Virus record (IMG/VR): IMGVR_UViG_3300045931_000121
Location: 1 to 42,827 of that record
Strand: one strand, 5' to 3'
Length of the DNA: 42,827 bases
From: a virus
Part shown: piece after piece, positions 32,656 to 39,908 of the stretch
Layout of the letters: each line of letters begins with the position of its first letter
Numbering within the stretch: position 1 is the first letter of the stretch
The notes under the pieces: model-generated
The model's input: the letters and a program-made list of their open reading frames with translations, nothing else
Told to the model about the DNA's origin: nothing
The model's database searches: none
Made by a program: the position numbers and the translations under genes

Positions 32656-34443
32656 TCATGCCGCAACCTTCTCATGCCATTCGCCGAGGGAAACGAGGCG
32701 GCGCTGGTACGACAACGTTGGTGCTGGAGACCCACTACCAATGTTATCGGACCTTGCAAGCCGTTGTTCTGCAATGAGTTTTTCATGTCCGCCGGTTGGC
32801 GGGCTGAGATTGACGCCGCCAGTGAGGGCCTCGCTGAATAGCTCGACCTCGACATCGTAGGCGGCGCGCGGTGCGGTTTCCTTGACTACCACTCGGCCAA
32901 CCATGTTGCGGAAGGCCATGCGGATGCCGACGCTCATGTCATCGAGATCGACAGGCAATTGCTCGATGAAGTTCTGGCAGAAGGCGAACGCCTTGGGATG
33001 TAGGCCGACCGGCTTGATATCGTTTTTTGCGCTCGCCTCGCGCTCCCGTAGGTGGGCGCGTTCGTCGAGGAGCGGGCCAGCGATTTTCTTCACGTCTTCC
33101 TCGGCGAGGATACCCTTCACATAGCCGGTCTGGACTCTGGTCAGTTCGGCCTCGATGTCGGCCAGCCGCTTTTGCGTCTTGCCGAGCTTCTTGCGCATGC
33201 TTGCCGCCAACTCGTTCCAGCGGGCGGTGTACGTCTCCAGCTGCGCCTCGATCAGTTTCTTGTCCTTGAACTTGTCGCGCAGATACTCCCGTACGGAACT
33301 CTGTACCATCTTGGTATCATAGGACTTGGTGTGTGAGCAGCCGAAGCCCTTGTGTGCCGACGAGCACCGGTAACGGCCGTCACCTCGACCAAAGGCCAGG
33401 ATCATGTGGCTGCCGCACGTTCCGCAATACACCAGGTCGGCGAGCGGACGGCTGTTGCGCGACGTGGGCTGCCGCACTCGTCGGCCCTTTAGGTCCACGA
33501 TGTTGTTCTGCACTGCACGGGCGTCGGCGCGCGCATGCGCTGCCTGCCAAAGGTCGTCGGGCACGATGCGGTAGGCGGGCACGTCGATCACGAGCGGCTC
33601 TTCGGTTGGCGGGCGCGCCACGCGTTTGCCGGTCGCGGGATCGAGCGAGTACCGGCCGACGCCCCAGTGCAATTGCCCGAGGTAGGTGCGGTTGCCGATG
33701 ATGCCGCTGCGCCGGCCGCCGAGCGCCTTCGACATGCCGCCCAGGATCGCTTCGTGCGTCCAAGGCCGCCCGCTTGGCGACGGCACACCTTCATCCCGCA
33801 GCCGCTTGGCGATTTCGCGCGGGGACACGCCAGCGACGTATTCGCGGAAGCAGCGCAGGATGATCAGCGCCTCTGCTTCAACGATCTCAAGCTTGCCCTT
33901 TTCGCCTTCCTTGAAGCGATATCCGTAAGGCGGCTTCCACATCACCAGCCCGTCCTTGACGCGGCCGGTCATCCCGCGGCGCACCTTCTCGGTCAAATTT
34001 TTCATGAAGAACGTGCCGGTCAGCGCGTAGACGCCGATCTCCATCAGCGTGATGGTCTTGCCACCGTTGGCGCTCTCGATGATCTCGACGCCGTAGTGCT
34101 GCAGCGTCTGGAACATGGTGTAGAGGCTGCCGCCTTCGCGGCTCAAGCGGTCCATGCTCTCGACGATGATGGTGCGGAATTTGCCGGCCCGCACGTCGTC
34201 CATCATCTGTGCGTAGCCGGTGCGGCCGTGCAGCGTGCGGCTCGTCATCTCGGCATCGTTGTAAACCTGATAGACGCTCAGCTGCTTGCGCCTCGCGGCG
34301 TCACGGTTCTGTGTCTCCTGGTCGGCGAGGCTTCGCGGGTCTTGCAGGTCGGTCGAGTAGCGATTGTAGATGGCGCAGGCGTTGCTGCCGGAGGCGATCG
34401 CGCCGCTGACGACCTTGTCGACCAGTCTCAGCGGGGATTTCAT
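32656..34443 (-). CDS. Large serine recombinase (phage integrase)
   Basis: A 595-residue serine integrase that should integrate the phage between attP and attB. The catalytic domain begins AIYNRYSTDLQDPRSLADQE, with nucleophile Ser30 and the following Arg/Asp/Gln pattern, and continues with IVESMDRLSREGGSLYTMF. A Recombinase domain (GYRFKEGEKGKLEIVEAEAL, about residues 175-290) and a zinc beta-ribbon (YCGTCGSHMILAFG, RCSSAHKGFGC) follow, then a coiled-coil region (about 420-480). Length and order are normal. It is preceded by small genes joined by ATGA overlap. No excision factor is obvious except the 44-295 HTH protein. Confidence 0.93.
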   Translation of the reverse strand: MKSPLRLVDKVVSGAIASGSNACAIYNRYSTDLQDPRSLADQETQNRDAARRKQLSVYQVYNDAEMTSRTLHGRTGYAQMMDDVRAGKFRTIIVESMDRLSREGGSLYTMFQTLQHYGVEIIESANGGKTITLMEIGVYALTGTFFMKNLTEKVRRGMTGRVKDGLVMWKPPYGYRFKEGEKGKLEIVEAEALIILRCFREYVAGVSPREIAKRLRDEGVPSPSGRPWTHEAILGGMSKALGGRRSGIIGNRTYLGQLHWGVGRYSLDPATGKRVARPPTEEPLVIDVPAYRIVPDDLWQAAHARADARAVQNNIVDLKGRRVRQPTSRNSRPLADLVYCGTCGSHMILAFGRGDGRYRCSSAHKGFGCSHTKSYDTKMVQSSVREYLRDKFKDKKLIEAQLETYTARWNELAASMRKKLGKTQKRLADIEAELTRVQTGYVKGILAEEDVKKIAGPLLDERAHLREREASAKNDIKPVGLHPKAFAFCQNFIEQLPVDLDDMSVGIRMAFRNMVGRVVVKETAPRAAYDVEVELFSEALTGGVNLSPPTGGHEKLIAEQRLARSDNIGSGSPAPTLSYQRRLVSLGEWHEKVAA

Positions 34444-34628
34444 TGTGTGTGCTCCGTGTTACGACGGAGCCGCTTGCGATTAGCTTGTTGAACCGCTGCT
34501 GTCTTATCTTCGTCGCGGAAGAGATGGTCGAGTTCTGGGTATTCCAGACGGAACTGACGCTGGCCGGCCTCGTAAGCCAGGTGATAAGCGAGCGCGAGGA
34601 GTGGGTCTTTCGGTGGACGGCGGGTCAT
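34440..34628 (-). CDS. Small RRPPKDP protein, copy A
   Basis: A 62-residue protein starting TRRPPKDPLLALAYHLAYEA, then FRLEYPELDHLFRDEDK. Its stop overlaps the integrase start by ATGA, so it is expressed with the integrase. It is a tandem paralogue of the next upstream gene, which begins SRRPPKDPILALAYQLAVEA. Function unknown; the short Pro-rich start plus helix might be a recombination accessory, but that is a guess from position only. Confidence 0.58.
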   Translation of the reverse strand: MTRRPPKDPLLALAYHLAYEAGQRQFRLEYPELDHLFRDEDKTAAVQQANRKRLRRNTEHTQ

Positions 34629-34740
34629 CGAAGAGGTCCTTCAAGTGCGGGTGCGCCGCCCTGAAGTCTCGCTCTGCTGCTTCCACGGCCAACTGGTAGG
34701 CCAAGGCCAGAATCGGGTCCTTCGGCGGGCGACGCGACAT
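34504..34740 (-). CDS. Small RRPPKDP protein, copy B
   Basis: A 78-residue frame whose first 41 residues (SRRPPKDPILALAYQLAVEA, FRAAHPHLKDLFDDPP) are homologous to copy A. The remaining 37 residues run through the start of copy A in another frame and are Arg/Pro-rich low complexity, so the ancestral gene may have ended near the copy A start and lost its stop. The overlap is 125 bases. ATG is preceded by no strong ribosome site. Confidence 0.5.
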   Translation of the reverse strand: MSRRPPKDPILALAYQLAVEAAERDFRAAHPHLKDLFDDPPSTERPTPRARLSPGLRGRPASVPSGIPRTRPSLPRRR

Positions 34741-34756
34741 TATGCGGTTCCATCAA

Positions 34757-34855
34757 TTAAGCTAGTGTTAACCACTTGCCGTAAGGTCCATTCCACACTG
34801 CGGAATTGGCCGCCGCCACGTCGCGCTTGCGGAAGGTGCAGTCACCGCGGGGCAT
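34757..34855 (-). CDS. Short truncated phage protein (PRGxxTFRxRDV type)
   Basis: A 32-residue frame starting at an ATG that overlaps the preceding gene by 14 bases. The N terminus PRGDCTFRKRDVAAA matches the start of small phage proteins whose C terminus normally continues with a helix and strand (typically AAG...VARIEI). Here the sequence diverges after RDVAAA and ends quickly. It is probably a degraded copy, or a recombination scar; it fills most of an otherwise empty 100-base gap. Confidence 0.4.
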   Translation of the reverse strand: MPRGDCTFRKRDVAAANSAVWNGPYGKWLTLA

Positions 34856-35099
34856 GCGCCTTGGCCTCGAGCCCGGTTTGCAGGTTCATGTTCGCGAGCT
34901 TCAGCACGCGAATTTCCTCGCGCAGCCGCGCGATTTCGTCAGCGGCATTCTGACACTCGTCGTCGAGATATTCGTAGTGTTCCATCATTCCGCGCAGCCG
35001 CTCGATCTCCTTTGCCATGTCGACGATCAGACTGTCGGCATCGCCTAGATCCAGGTCGTGCATTACGAAATCGCGCGCTCTAGCCACGATGTCGGTCAT
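34842..35099 (-). CDS. Small coiled-coil protein
   Basis: An 85-residue protein, almost entirely helical: ADSLIVDMAKEIERLRGMME and AADEIARLREEIRVLKLANM show heptad spacing. Such proteins are common in phage early operons and without known function. Start ATG 35099 overlaps the stop of the small membrane protein gene upstream (ATGA). Confidence 0.6.
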   Translation of the reverse strand: MTDIVARARDFVMHDLDLGDADSLIVDMAKEIERLRGMMEHYEYLDDECQNAADEIARLREEIRVLKLANMNLQTGLEAKAHAPR

Positions 35100-35266
35100 G
35101 GCGCGTCCTCGCGGTCGGCGAACAGGCGCGGCGCGATCCACAGGCCGACCACCGCTGCGGCCGTGAGCCATATCAGCATGCCGAACAGCAATGTGTTCAT
35201 CGGCGGCATCTCGTGCAGATATTCCGCTGAAGGCAAGGTCAACGTCTGCATCGCCATCCCTTCCAT
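35096..35266 (-). CDS. Small single-pass membrane protein
   Basis: A 56-residue frame, shorter than most gene-finder cut-offs. Residues about 24-46 form a transmembrane helix (NTLLFGMLIWLTAAAVVGLW) followed by a basic/acidic tail (IAPRLFADREDAP). Alternative in-frame ATGs at 35257 and 35251 would remove three or five residues; the last has GAAGGG upstream. It overlaps the flanking genes at both ends. Role unknown. Confidence 0.58.
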   Translation of the reverse strand: MEGMAMQTLTLPSAEYLHEMPPMNTLLFGMLIWLTAAAVVGLWIAPRLFADREDAP

Positions 35267-35616
35267 TTTCCGCGAATAACCTCTATTTTTTTCAGACCGT
35301 GTCTGGCGCAGATGTTCTGTCGTAGTGATGCGCGTTTCACGAGACGGGCCGGTGGATGCGGTCTAGCAGCCACCTCCACCGGCTTGCCCGTAAGCGAGTG
35401 CGCCTCACCTCCTCCCACCTCGTGGATGACGACAGCCGGCGGCAGCGTATGCACCGCGTCCCACCGCCGGCGGAATGTCGCGTCGTCCATCCGGATCATG
35501 CGCACGCCTTCGGTTGCGACGGCCACCGGCTTGATCGGCGCCTGTGGCTGCGACGAGCCGACCACGGCGAACACCGCCGCCGGGATCGTCGCCAGCATGA
35601 ACGAGGCGCGCAGCAT
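35239..35616 (-). CDS. Small secreted protein with cationic tail
   Basis: A 125-residue protein. Residues 1-20 (MLRASFMLATIPAAVFAVVG) are a signal sequence or anchor. The middle (MIRMDDATFRRRWDAVHTLP, VIHEVGGGEAHSL) is mixed. The C terminus (NICARHGLKKIEVIRGKWKG) is basic with two cysteines, a pattern seen in short secreted proteins of Bradyrhizobium/Rhodopseudomonas phages. It starts one base inside the upstream stop (TGATG). Function unknown. Confidence 0.58.
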   Translation of the reverse strand: MLRASFMLATIPAAVFAVVGSSQPQAPIKPVAVATEGVRMIRMDDATFRRRWDAVHTLPPAVVIHEVGGGEAHSLTGKPVEVAARPHPPARLVKRASLRQNICARHGLKKIEVIRGKWKGWRCRR

Positions 35617-35837
35617 CAGTGCAGCCTCTCGCCGTTCTCGTGCGCCTCGCGCACCTCGCGCATGGCGTCGTTGATCATGGTCGCCTCGAGGTCGAGGCGC
35701 GTGCCGCGGATCTGGCGGCGGATCTCCTCCACGCCGAGGATCAGGGCTTCCTCGTGGGTGAGGCCGCGATCGATGTGGTCCGCCATGTGGCGGAACAGCA
35801 GCTCGATCAGCGCGTCGCGCAGGAACTGGCTCATCAT
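35616..35837 (-). CDS. Small helical protein following the ERF gene
   Basis: A 73-residue protein (SQFLRDALIELLFRHMADHI, GLTHEEALILGVEEIRRQIR, AMREVREAHENGERLH), wholly helical. The frame is open further upstream across the ERF gene, but that part is an out-of-frame shadow; the ATG at 35837 overlaps the ERF stop. Function unknown; coupling suggests a recombination partner. Confidence 0.6.
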   Translation of the reverse strand: MMSQFLRDALIELLFRHMADHIDRGLTHEEALILGVEEIRRQIRGTRLDLEATMINDAMREVREAHENGERLH

Positions 35838-36631
35838 GTGTCCTGCGCCTCCAGCCGCTGCGTGGTGAGGTCGGTTTTTTTCAGTTCCTCGATGCGCTTG
35901 ACCACGTCGCTCTTGAGCTGGGCGAGCATGCCAGGCGGCCAGGAAATGTTTCGGCGCAACTCGCTCTCGCTGTTCCACTCGACGTTGAGCTCGCCGGCCG
36001 TTTCGTAGTCGGCAAGGCTGATGAGCCAGCGTTCCCGGTAGGCCTCGGCCGCAAGGATATCGACGTTCAGCTTGCCAGATGTCTGCGCGTCGTCGTCGAC
36101 CGATGCGGCGAGGCCGAGCGCGGCCTTCAGCGTGTAGCGCTGCAAATAGGTCACTGCCGAGCCGACCGACTGGGCCGCGTTCTTGTTGCCGCTCTCGTCG
36201 CGCGGCGCCGACAGCGTGGTCTTCTCCGAGTGGCCGTCGCGGTGCGAGATAATGCAGGTGACCGCGACGCGCGGCGGGGTGTCGTCGGCGGTGAAGCGGT
36301 AGGACAAGCCGTGCCGGCTCAGGATCGGGGCAACCGTGCGCGCCACCTCGGCGAAGTCTTCGTACTGGTATCGGGTGCGCCCGCGGTTGGTGGTGAAGTC
36401 GACCTTGCGGTTCTTCTCGATCACCGGGATCTCGGCCTTGGCGTCGGCGAGCGCGGCCTCGAACGCCTTGCGCGCCTGGTTCGCCTCCCACCGTTCCTGC
36501 AACCCCATGAGTTTCTCGATCACGGCAATGTCGGCGCCGCTGGTGACGGCGCGCTGCACAAGTTCCATCGGGTGGACGGCGGTGGTTAGTGCGGTCTCTT
36601 GTGGTTCGGTGGCGTTCATTGTGGGCCTCAT
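35834..36631 (-). CDS. ERF-family single-strand annealing protein
   Basis: A 265-residue protein. The N-terminal half is the ERF domain: MGLQERWEANQARKAFEAAL, AKAEIPVIEKNRKVDFTT, TRYQYEDFAEVARTVAPILS, GLSYRFTADDTPP and the diagnostic AAQSVGSAVTYLQRYTLKAA. These proteins anneal single strands for phage recombination or circularisation. The start is ATG 36631, overlapping the Gp157-like stop; ATG 36619 with AGG eight bases ahead is also possible. Partners Gp157-like and ERF adjacent is a standard recombination module. Confidence 0.9.
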   Translation of the reverse strand: MRPTMNATEPQETALTTAVHPMELVQRAVTSGADIAVIEKLMGLQERWEANQARKAFEAALADAKAEIPVIEKNRKVDFTTNRGRTRYQYEDFAEVARTVAPILSRHGLSYRFTADDTPPRVAVTCIISHRDGHSEKTTLSAPRDESGNKNAAQSVGSAVTYLQRYTLKAALGLAASVDDDAQTSGKLNVDILAAEAYRERWLISLADYETAGELNVEWNSESELRRNISWPPGMLAQLKSDVVKRIEELKKTDLTTQRLEAQDT

Positions 36632-37128
36632 TTCGTGTGAACACTGAGCACCGGCTCGGCGTTGGAAAGTTCCGCGCCGTTCACCGTCTCGCCGCTGTTG
36701 ATCAGCTTCCGGATCTGGTCGAGCGCTGGCTCGCGTTTGATGCGCCAGCAATTATCCGGCAGCGCGGTCTCGTCAGTGATGATGACCTTTCGCGGCCCGT
36801 TGCGGATCGAGAGCGTAGCCTCGTCCAGGACGAGCTTCGGCAGATTGATGTGTTGCATCAGCTTGAACGCCAGCGACCGCATCGCTTCGCCACGCCGCAC
36901 AAAGCGTTGCCGGCGTTCCTTGATCCGTTCGATCCGGCGGGCGATGCTGTCGGCGCGGTCCTCGGCGTCGGAGATCTCGTCAACGATCCGGTCGAAGCAC
37001 TCGATCGTGTCGGTCTCGCTCTCGAGCGCGAGCAGCCAGGCTTCCTCATCCGCGGCGATCTCGGGATGCGTGACGCGCAGCGCGTCGATCGCGCGGCGGA
37101 TGATCTCGGGATTGAGGCGGTCACTCAT
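36628..37128 (-). CDS. Gp157-like phage protein
   Basis: A 166-residue protein of the Siphovirus Gp157 type. Residues about 30-95 are a long charged coiled coil (EISDAEDRADSIARRIERIK, RRGEAMRSLAFKLMQ), followed by the conserved LPKLVLDEATLSIRNGPRKV and ALPDNCWRIKREPALDQIRK. Such proteins accompany Erf/RecT-like genes and have been linked to phage resistance or recombination. ATG 37128 follows GGGGA eight bases upstream. It is the first gene of the long leftward operon. Confidence 0.85.
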   Translation of the reverse strand: MSDRLNPEIIRRAIDALRVTHPEIAADEEAWLLALESETDTIECFDRIVDEISDAEDRADSIARRIERIKERRQRFVRRGEAMRSLAFKLMQHINLPKLVLDEATLSIRNGPRKVIITDETALPDNCWRIKREPALDQIRKLINSGETVNGAELSNAEPVLSVHTK

Positions 37129-37245
37129 GGGGGTTTCCCCGAGCGACGCAATGTCGCGCGCCAACTTTTGCCGCGCGTTGCAGCAACCTTTGTCGTTCAC
37201 GGTTTCTTGTGGTGAGGTGGACCGGCATCGTCGCACATCCGTCGC

Positions 37246-37274
37246 TTGCCTGTCACAGTCAACCGACGTATCTT
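37246..37274 (+). promoter_or_regulatory. Candidate sigma70 promoter, rightward
   Basis: TTGCCT (37246-37251) and TATCTT (37269-37274) are separated by 17 bases, each matching four of six consensus positions. It would drive the gene at 37364. An overlapping leftward promoter (TTGCAT, 16 bases, TAAGAT on the minus strand) could drive the Gp157-ERF-integrase operon. Confidence 0.4.
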
Positions 37275-37275
37275 A

Positions 37276-37290
37276 TTTCCGGCGCGGAAA
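37276..37290. promoter_or_regulatory. Candidate repressor operator O1
   Basis: TTTCCGGCGCGGAAA is a perfect TTTCC-N5-GGAAA inverted repeat placed just after the rightward -10 box and inside the spacer of the leftward promoter. It shares the TTTC-N7-GAAA frame with two other sites around the CI-like gene. Confidence 0.5.
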
Positions 37291-37306
37291 AATGCAACCC
37301 GTAAAA

Positions 37307-37321
37307 TTTCTATATTGGAAA
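37307..37321. promoter_or_regulatory. Candidate repressor operator O2
   Basis: TTTCTATATTGGAAA, the second TTTC-N7-GAAA site, centred 31 bases (about three helical turns) from O1. It matches the reverse complement of the third site at 13 of 15 positions. Confidence 0.5.
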
Positions 37322-37363
37322 TATGTCCCCCGCGAAATGGAGCCGATTGGGGAGGTGCTACAC

Positions 37364-37573
37364 ATGCCGTGGAGTACAAAAGAGTTGAAAGAGGTGGCTA
37401 CCGACCTCGAGGGCCGCATGCCGCCCGAAGACGCCGATTTCGATCGGGCTGTCGCCTATATGCGTCAATTGAGAAAATGGAAGAACCTGCCCGATCCCGA
37501 CGATAGCGGCGAGGAGGCAACAACAGACGGCCGGTCGGAGGACTTTCCGTTCCTGGAAAGGGCGGTCGCCTAG
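37364..37573 (+). CDS. Small hypothetical switch-region protein
   Basis: A 69-residue acidic protein (PWSTKELKEVATDLEGRMPP, FDRAVAYMRQLRKWKNLPDP). GGAGG lies 8 bases before ATG 37364; the frame is open further upstream (ATGs at 37291 and 37337), but those would read through the operator region. It converges with the repressor gene, overlapping it by four bases. Its place next to the repressor suggests an antirepressor or early regulator, but nothing in the sequence proves it. Confidence 0.5.
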   Translation: MPWSTKELKEVATDLEGRMPPEDADFDRAVAYMRQLRKWKNLPDPDDSGEEATTDGRSEDFPFLERAVA

Positions 37574-37899
37574 TCCGGTTCTGGCGGAAGCGTATTGATA
37601 ACTTCCGCCGATAGCTGGTCGCGATCTCCGAACAATATGTAGTGTGGTGTGAGGCCCAGCACACGCGCCATGCGGTATGCGAGGCCGGCGTCTATGCCGT
37701 GCTTCTTGGTGTGTGCCGTGTCGGTCTTGAGGTACTTGTTTAGATCGCCGGGCCGCATGCCGATCTGCGCGGCGAGTCGGCTTTGTGGCCAACCAAGGAT
37801 TTCCAAGCGCTGACGTATCCGCCAAGCCTGGCGCTCAAGCGTCATTCGCGACGGTACGCGCTCAGGGCTCATACCGGGATTTCTACGACGACGCGGCAT
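37570..37899 (-). CDS. CI-like helix-turn-helix repressor
   Basis: A 109-residue protein with an XRE-type helix-turn-helix at about residues 27-85: IRQRLEILGWPQSRLAAQIG, then RPGDLNKYLKTD, then GLAYRMARVLGLTPHYILFG. It lacks a C-terminal peptidase domain, so it resembles short repressors rather than lambda CI and would not be cleaved by RecA-type signals. If the ATG at 37899 is used, the message may be leaderless, because a possible -10 (CATAGT) ends six bases before it; ATG 37872 and 37845 are alternatives. Likely maintains lysogeny by binding O1-O3. Confidence 0.82.
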   Translation of the reverse strand: MPRRRRNPGMSPERVPSRMTLERQAWRIRQRLEILGWPQSRLAAQIGMRPGDLNKYLKTDTAHTKKHGIDAGLAYRMARVLGLTPHYILFGDRDQLSAEVINTLPPEPD

Positions 37900-37900
37900 G

Positions 37901-37915
37901 GTCCCACTATGGGAC
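37901..37915. promoter_or_regulatory. Perfect palindrome at the repressor start
   Basis: GTCCCACTATGGGAC is a GTCCCA-N3-TGGGAC inverted repeat that directly precedes the repressor ATG. It differs from the TTTC-N7-GAAA sites, so a second regulator, or a 5' hairpin in the repressor mRNA, may act here. Confidence 0.45.
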
Positions 37916-37928
37916 TACTTTGAAATGC

Positions 37929-37957
37929 TTGCAAGTTTCCAAAATTGAAATTACACT
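37929..37957 (+). promoter_or_regulatory. Candidate rightward early promoter
   Basis: TTGCAA (37929-37934), 17-base spacer, TACACT (37952-37957). It would start the early operon beginning with the Cro-like gene at 37993. The same TTGCAA, being palindromic with its neighbours (CTTGCAAG), could also serve as the -35 of a leftward repressor promoter. Confidence 0.42.
37936..37950. promoter_or_regulatory. Candidate repressor operator O3
   Basis: TTTCCAAAATTGAAA lies wholly within the spacer of the candidate rightward early promoter, so binding would block it. It is the third TTTC-N7-GAAA site of the switch region. Confidence 0.5.
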
Positions 37958-37992
37958 CTGGTTAGCTCACGCGCAACTTGAACGGTAACGGC

Positions 37993-38226
37993 ATGCCACG
38001 TCCGGTGAACAGCCTGGACGCAGCCATCGCTGTGTTCGGTGGATTGACTGAGTTCGCCCGCAAGGTCGGCGTGCGGCCGAGCAGCGTGTGCCAGTGGCGC
38101 ACGCGCCACGGGAACCGGGTTCCAGCGCGGCACATGCCGGCGATAGAGGCGGCCCTGAAGCGCCGCGGGCTGAAGGCCGGACGCACGCTTTTCGCATTCG
38201 CCGAGCCGCGGCGGGGGCCGCTATGA
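37993..38226 (+). CDS. Cro/YdaS-like helix-turn-helix protein
   Basis: A 77-residue DNA-binding protein. SLDAAIAVFGGLTEFARKVG, then RPSSVCQWRTRHGNRVPARH, matches the YdaS/Cro antitoxin-like helix-turn-helix, with the typical HMPAIEAALKRRG after it. It lies directly downstream of O3 and divergent from the CI-like repressor, the usual Cro position, and should oppose the repressor. I use ATG 37993; a TTG at 37978 would add five residues. It overlaps the next gene by ATGA. Confidence 0.78.
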   Translation: MPRPVNSLDAAIAVFGGLTEFARKVGVRPSSVCQWRTRHGNRVPARHMPAIEAALKRRGLKAGRTLFAFAEPRRGPL

Positions 38227-38468
38227 CCCGGCACCTCACGACGTTCGACCAGGTGCTGGACGCGCTCGGCGGGATCGGGCCGACCGCGATCCTCGCCGGC
38301 ACGCTGCAGCGCGTCGTCGGCGAATGGCGGACGAACGGCAAGTTCCCGCACTACACGCGCGGCCGCATGCAGGACGAGCTCGAGCGCCGCGGCTTCACGG
38401 CGTCGACGTGGCTGTGGTCGTGCGAGGTGCCGCGGACGACGGCACGCAGGAAGCAGACGGCGGGGTGA
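38223..38468 (+). CDS. Second Cro-like helix-turn-helix protein
   Basis: An 81-residue protein with a similar layout: TFDQVLDALGGIGPTAILAG, then TLQRVVGEWRTNGKFPHYTR, then MQDELERRGFTASTWLWSCE. The helix-turn-helix resembles the preceding Cro-like protein, indicating an old duplication or a second regulator of early genes. It is translationally coupled to the first (ATGA). Confidence 0.7.
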   Translation: MTRHLTTFDQVLDALGGIGPTAILAGTLQRVVGEWRTNGKFPHYTRGRMQDELERRGFTASTWLWSCEVPRTTARRKQTAG

Positions 38469-38472
38469 GAGC

Positions 38473-39567
38473 ATGAAATCCGCCGTCGCGGCATATCGCA
38501 GCGCCCCGATCGTGCTCAAGGCACTCGACCGGCTCGAGCTTGATATCCAGCGCGCGCCATCGTTCGCGAAATTGATGGTGCTGAGTGACATAGCGGCGCG
38601 GCTGCAGCAACGATACCAATCGTTGAAACATGTCGCTGACCGGGCCGGCGAGTGCTGGACCGAGGCAGAGACGAAGATCGGCGTCGAGCGCGCCGAGATT
38701 GGCACGGCGACCGGAACGCGCGGAACATTGCGCGGTCGTGTGAAGGACAGCACGGGGCGCGGCCGGGGTAAAAATTTATCGGGCGGTACCAAGTTGGTCG
38801 CGCCCGATAAGGCTATCCCCACCGATCGCGATCTCGGACTCAGCAAGCGGCTGGCTGCGCGCGCACGCAAGCTGGCCGAGCTTGGCCGAGACGAGCGAAA
38901 GGCACTCGAGGCAGAACTCAAGGTGCAGGACAAGGCGATCACGCCGAATGCCGTGCTTGCGCTGCATCGGCTGAAAAACAAACAGAAGCGCAAGGCCGAA
39001 CTCGTGACTACACGGTTCTCGGCTGACGGTCCTTTCGATGTCGTGGTGATCGATCCCCCGTGGCACGTCGAGAAGATCGATCGCGAGGTGAGGCTCAATC
39101 AGGACGCCTTTGACTACCCCACGATGAGCACCGAGCAACTGATCGAGTTTTGGGCGAAGCACGTGAAGCCAAGGCTCAAGGTCGACGTCCATGTGTTTCT
39201 TTGGACGACCAATAAATATCTGCCGACTGCGCTCGATCTGCTGAAATCGTTGGACCTGCGCTATGTGCTCACAATGGTCTGGCACAAGGCTGGCGGGTTT
39301 CAGCCGGTCGACCTGCCGCAATTCAATTGCGAGTTCGTCGTCTATGCGCGGCTGGGTTCGCCGCTGTTTATTGATACCAAAAGCTTTTTTTGCTGTTTCG
39401 ATGGTGATCGACGCGAGCATTCGCGCAAGCCGGATGAGTTCTACGACACGATCCGACGTGTGACTGGCGGCAGTCGCATCGACGTGTTTTCGCGCGAAGC
39501 TCGCGAGGGCTTTGCTCAGGGCGGGAACGAGCTGGACCGGTTCTTATCAGAGGCGGCGGCCGAATGA
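38473..39567 (+). CDS. MT-A70 family N6-adenine methyltransferase
   Basis: A 364-residue protein. The first 180 residues are a helical N-terminal domain with basic tracts. The MT-A70 catalytic domain follows: GPFDVVVIDPPWHVEKIDRE with the DPPW motif at about residues 194-197, then TEQLIEFWAKHVKPRLKVDV, VHVFLWTTNKYLPTALDLLK, ALSM-type VLTMVWHKAGG and QPVDLPQFNCEFVVYARLGS. These enzymes methylate adenine in DNA or RNA. In a phage it may protect DNA from restriction or mark promoters, and the genome also encodes a GcrA-type reader. Confidence 0.85.
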   Translation: MKSAVAAYRSAPIVLKALDRLELDIQRAPSFAKLMVLSDIAARLQQRYQSLKHVADRAGECWTEAETKIGVERAEIGTATGTRGTLRGRVKDSTGRGRGKNLSGGTKLVAPDKAIPTDRDLGLSKRLAARARKLAELGRDERKALEAELKVQDKAITPNAVLALHRLKNKQKRKAELVTTRFSADGPFDVVVIDPPWHVEKIDREVRLNQDAFDYPTMSTEQLIEFWAKHVKPRLKVDVHVFLWTTNKYLPTALDLLKSLDLRYVLTMVWHKAGGFQPVDLPQFNCEFVVYARLGSPLFIDTKSFFCCFDGDRREHSRKPDEFYDTIRRVTGGSRIDVFSREAREGFAQGGNELDRFLSEAAAE

Positions 39568-39908
39568 GTGATTTTGAAACCGATTATCGATGGCAAATGG
39601 AATTCGTGCCGGTGGCGCTGGATATCATCGGCAACGTGCGAATGCCAATCAATACGTTTACTCAGTCACTGGTGGCACCGCGTGAAATGGATATCAAGCG
39701 CAATGCGGACTTGTTGCTTGTGCCGTTCGGCGGCAAGACCATTGCGATGCGGATGCGTCGGCCAGGCTACTTCAGACGATATGGATTGGACATCACAATC
39801 CGCAGTGAGCGACGCATAACTAAGGCGGAAACGGAACTGTCCAAACTGCGTCGTGGGCTCGGCGACTGGTTCTTCTATGGTCACATCGAACACGGCTGGT
39901 CGCCATGA
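39564..39908 (+). CDS. Conserved phage protein, N-terminal part (split gene)
   Basis: A 114-residue protein (FVPVALDIIGNVRMPINTFT, DLLLVPFGGKTIAMRMRRPG, FRRYGLDITIRSERRITKAE, GLGDWFFYGHIEHG). In homologues I recall, this sequence is continuous with the next gene (GDYxFYGF ... DLxVFR ... NxDGS). Here the frame ends at WSP, and the remainder lies in the -1 frame, starting at an ATG that overlaps the stop. Function unknown; an early phage protein of unknown role. Confidence 0.6.
   Translation: MSDFETDYRWQMEFVPVALDIIGNVRMPINTFTQSLVAPREMDIKRNADLLLVPFGGKTIAMRMRRPGYFRRYGLDITIRSERRITKAETELSKLRRGLGDWFFYGHIEHGWSP

Noticed and set aside
32355-32855. 166-residue extended frame overlapping the integrase end
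   Set aside because: The first 60-70 residues lie antisense-free but out of frame within the integrase gene; the family-like sequence begins near 32639.
38088-38222. Upstream extension of the second Cro-like gene
   Set aside because: It is an out-of-frame shadow of the first Cro-like gene; the ATG at 38223 overlaps the first stop in the usual style.
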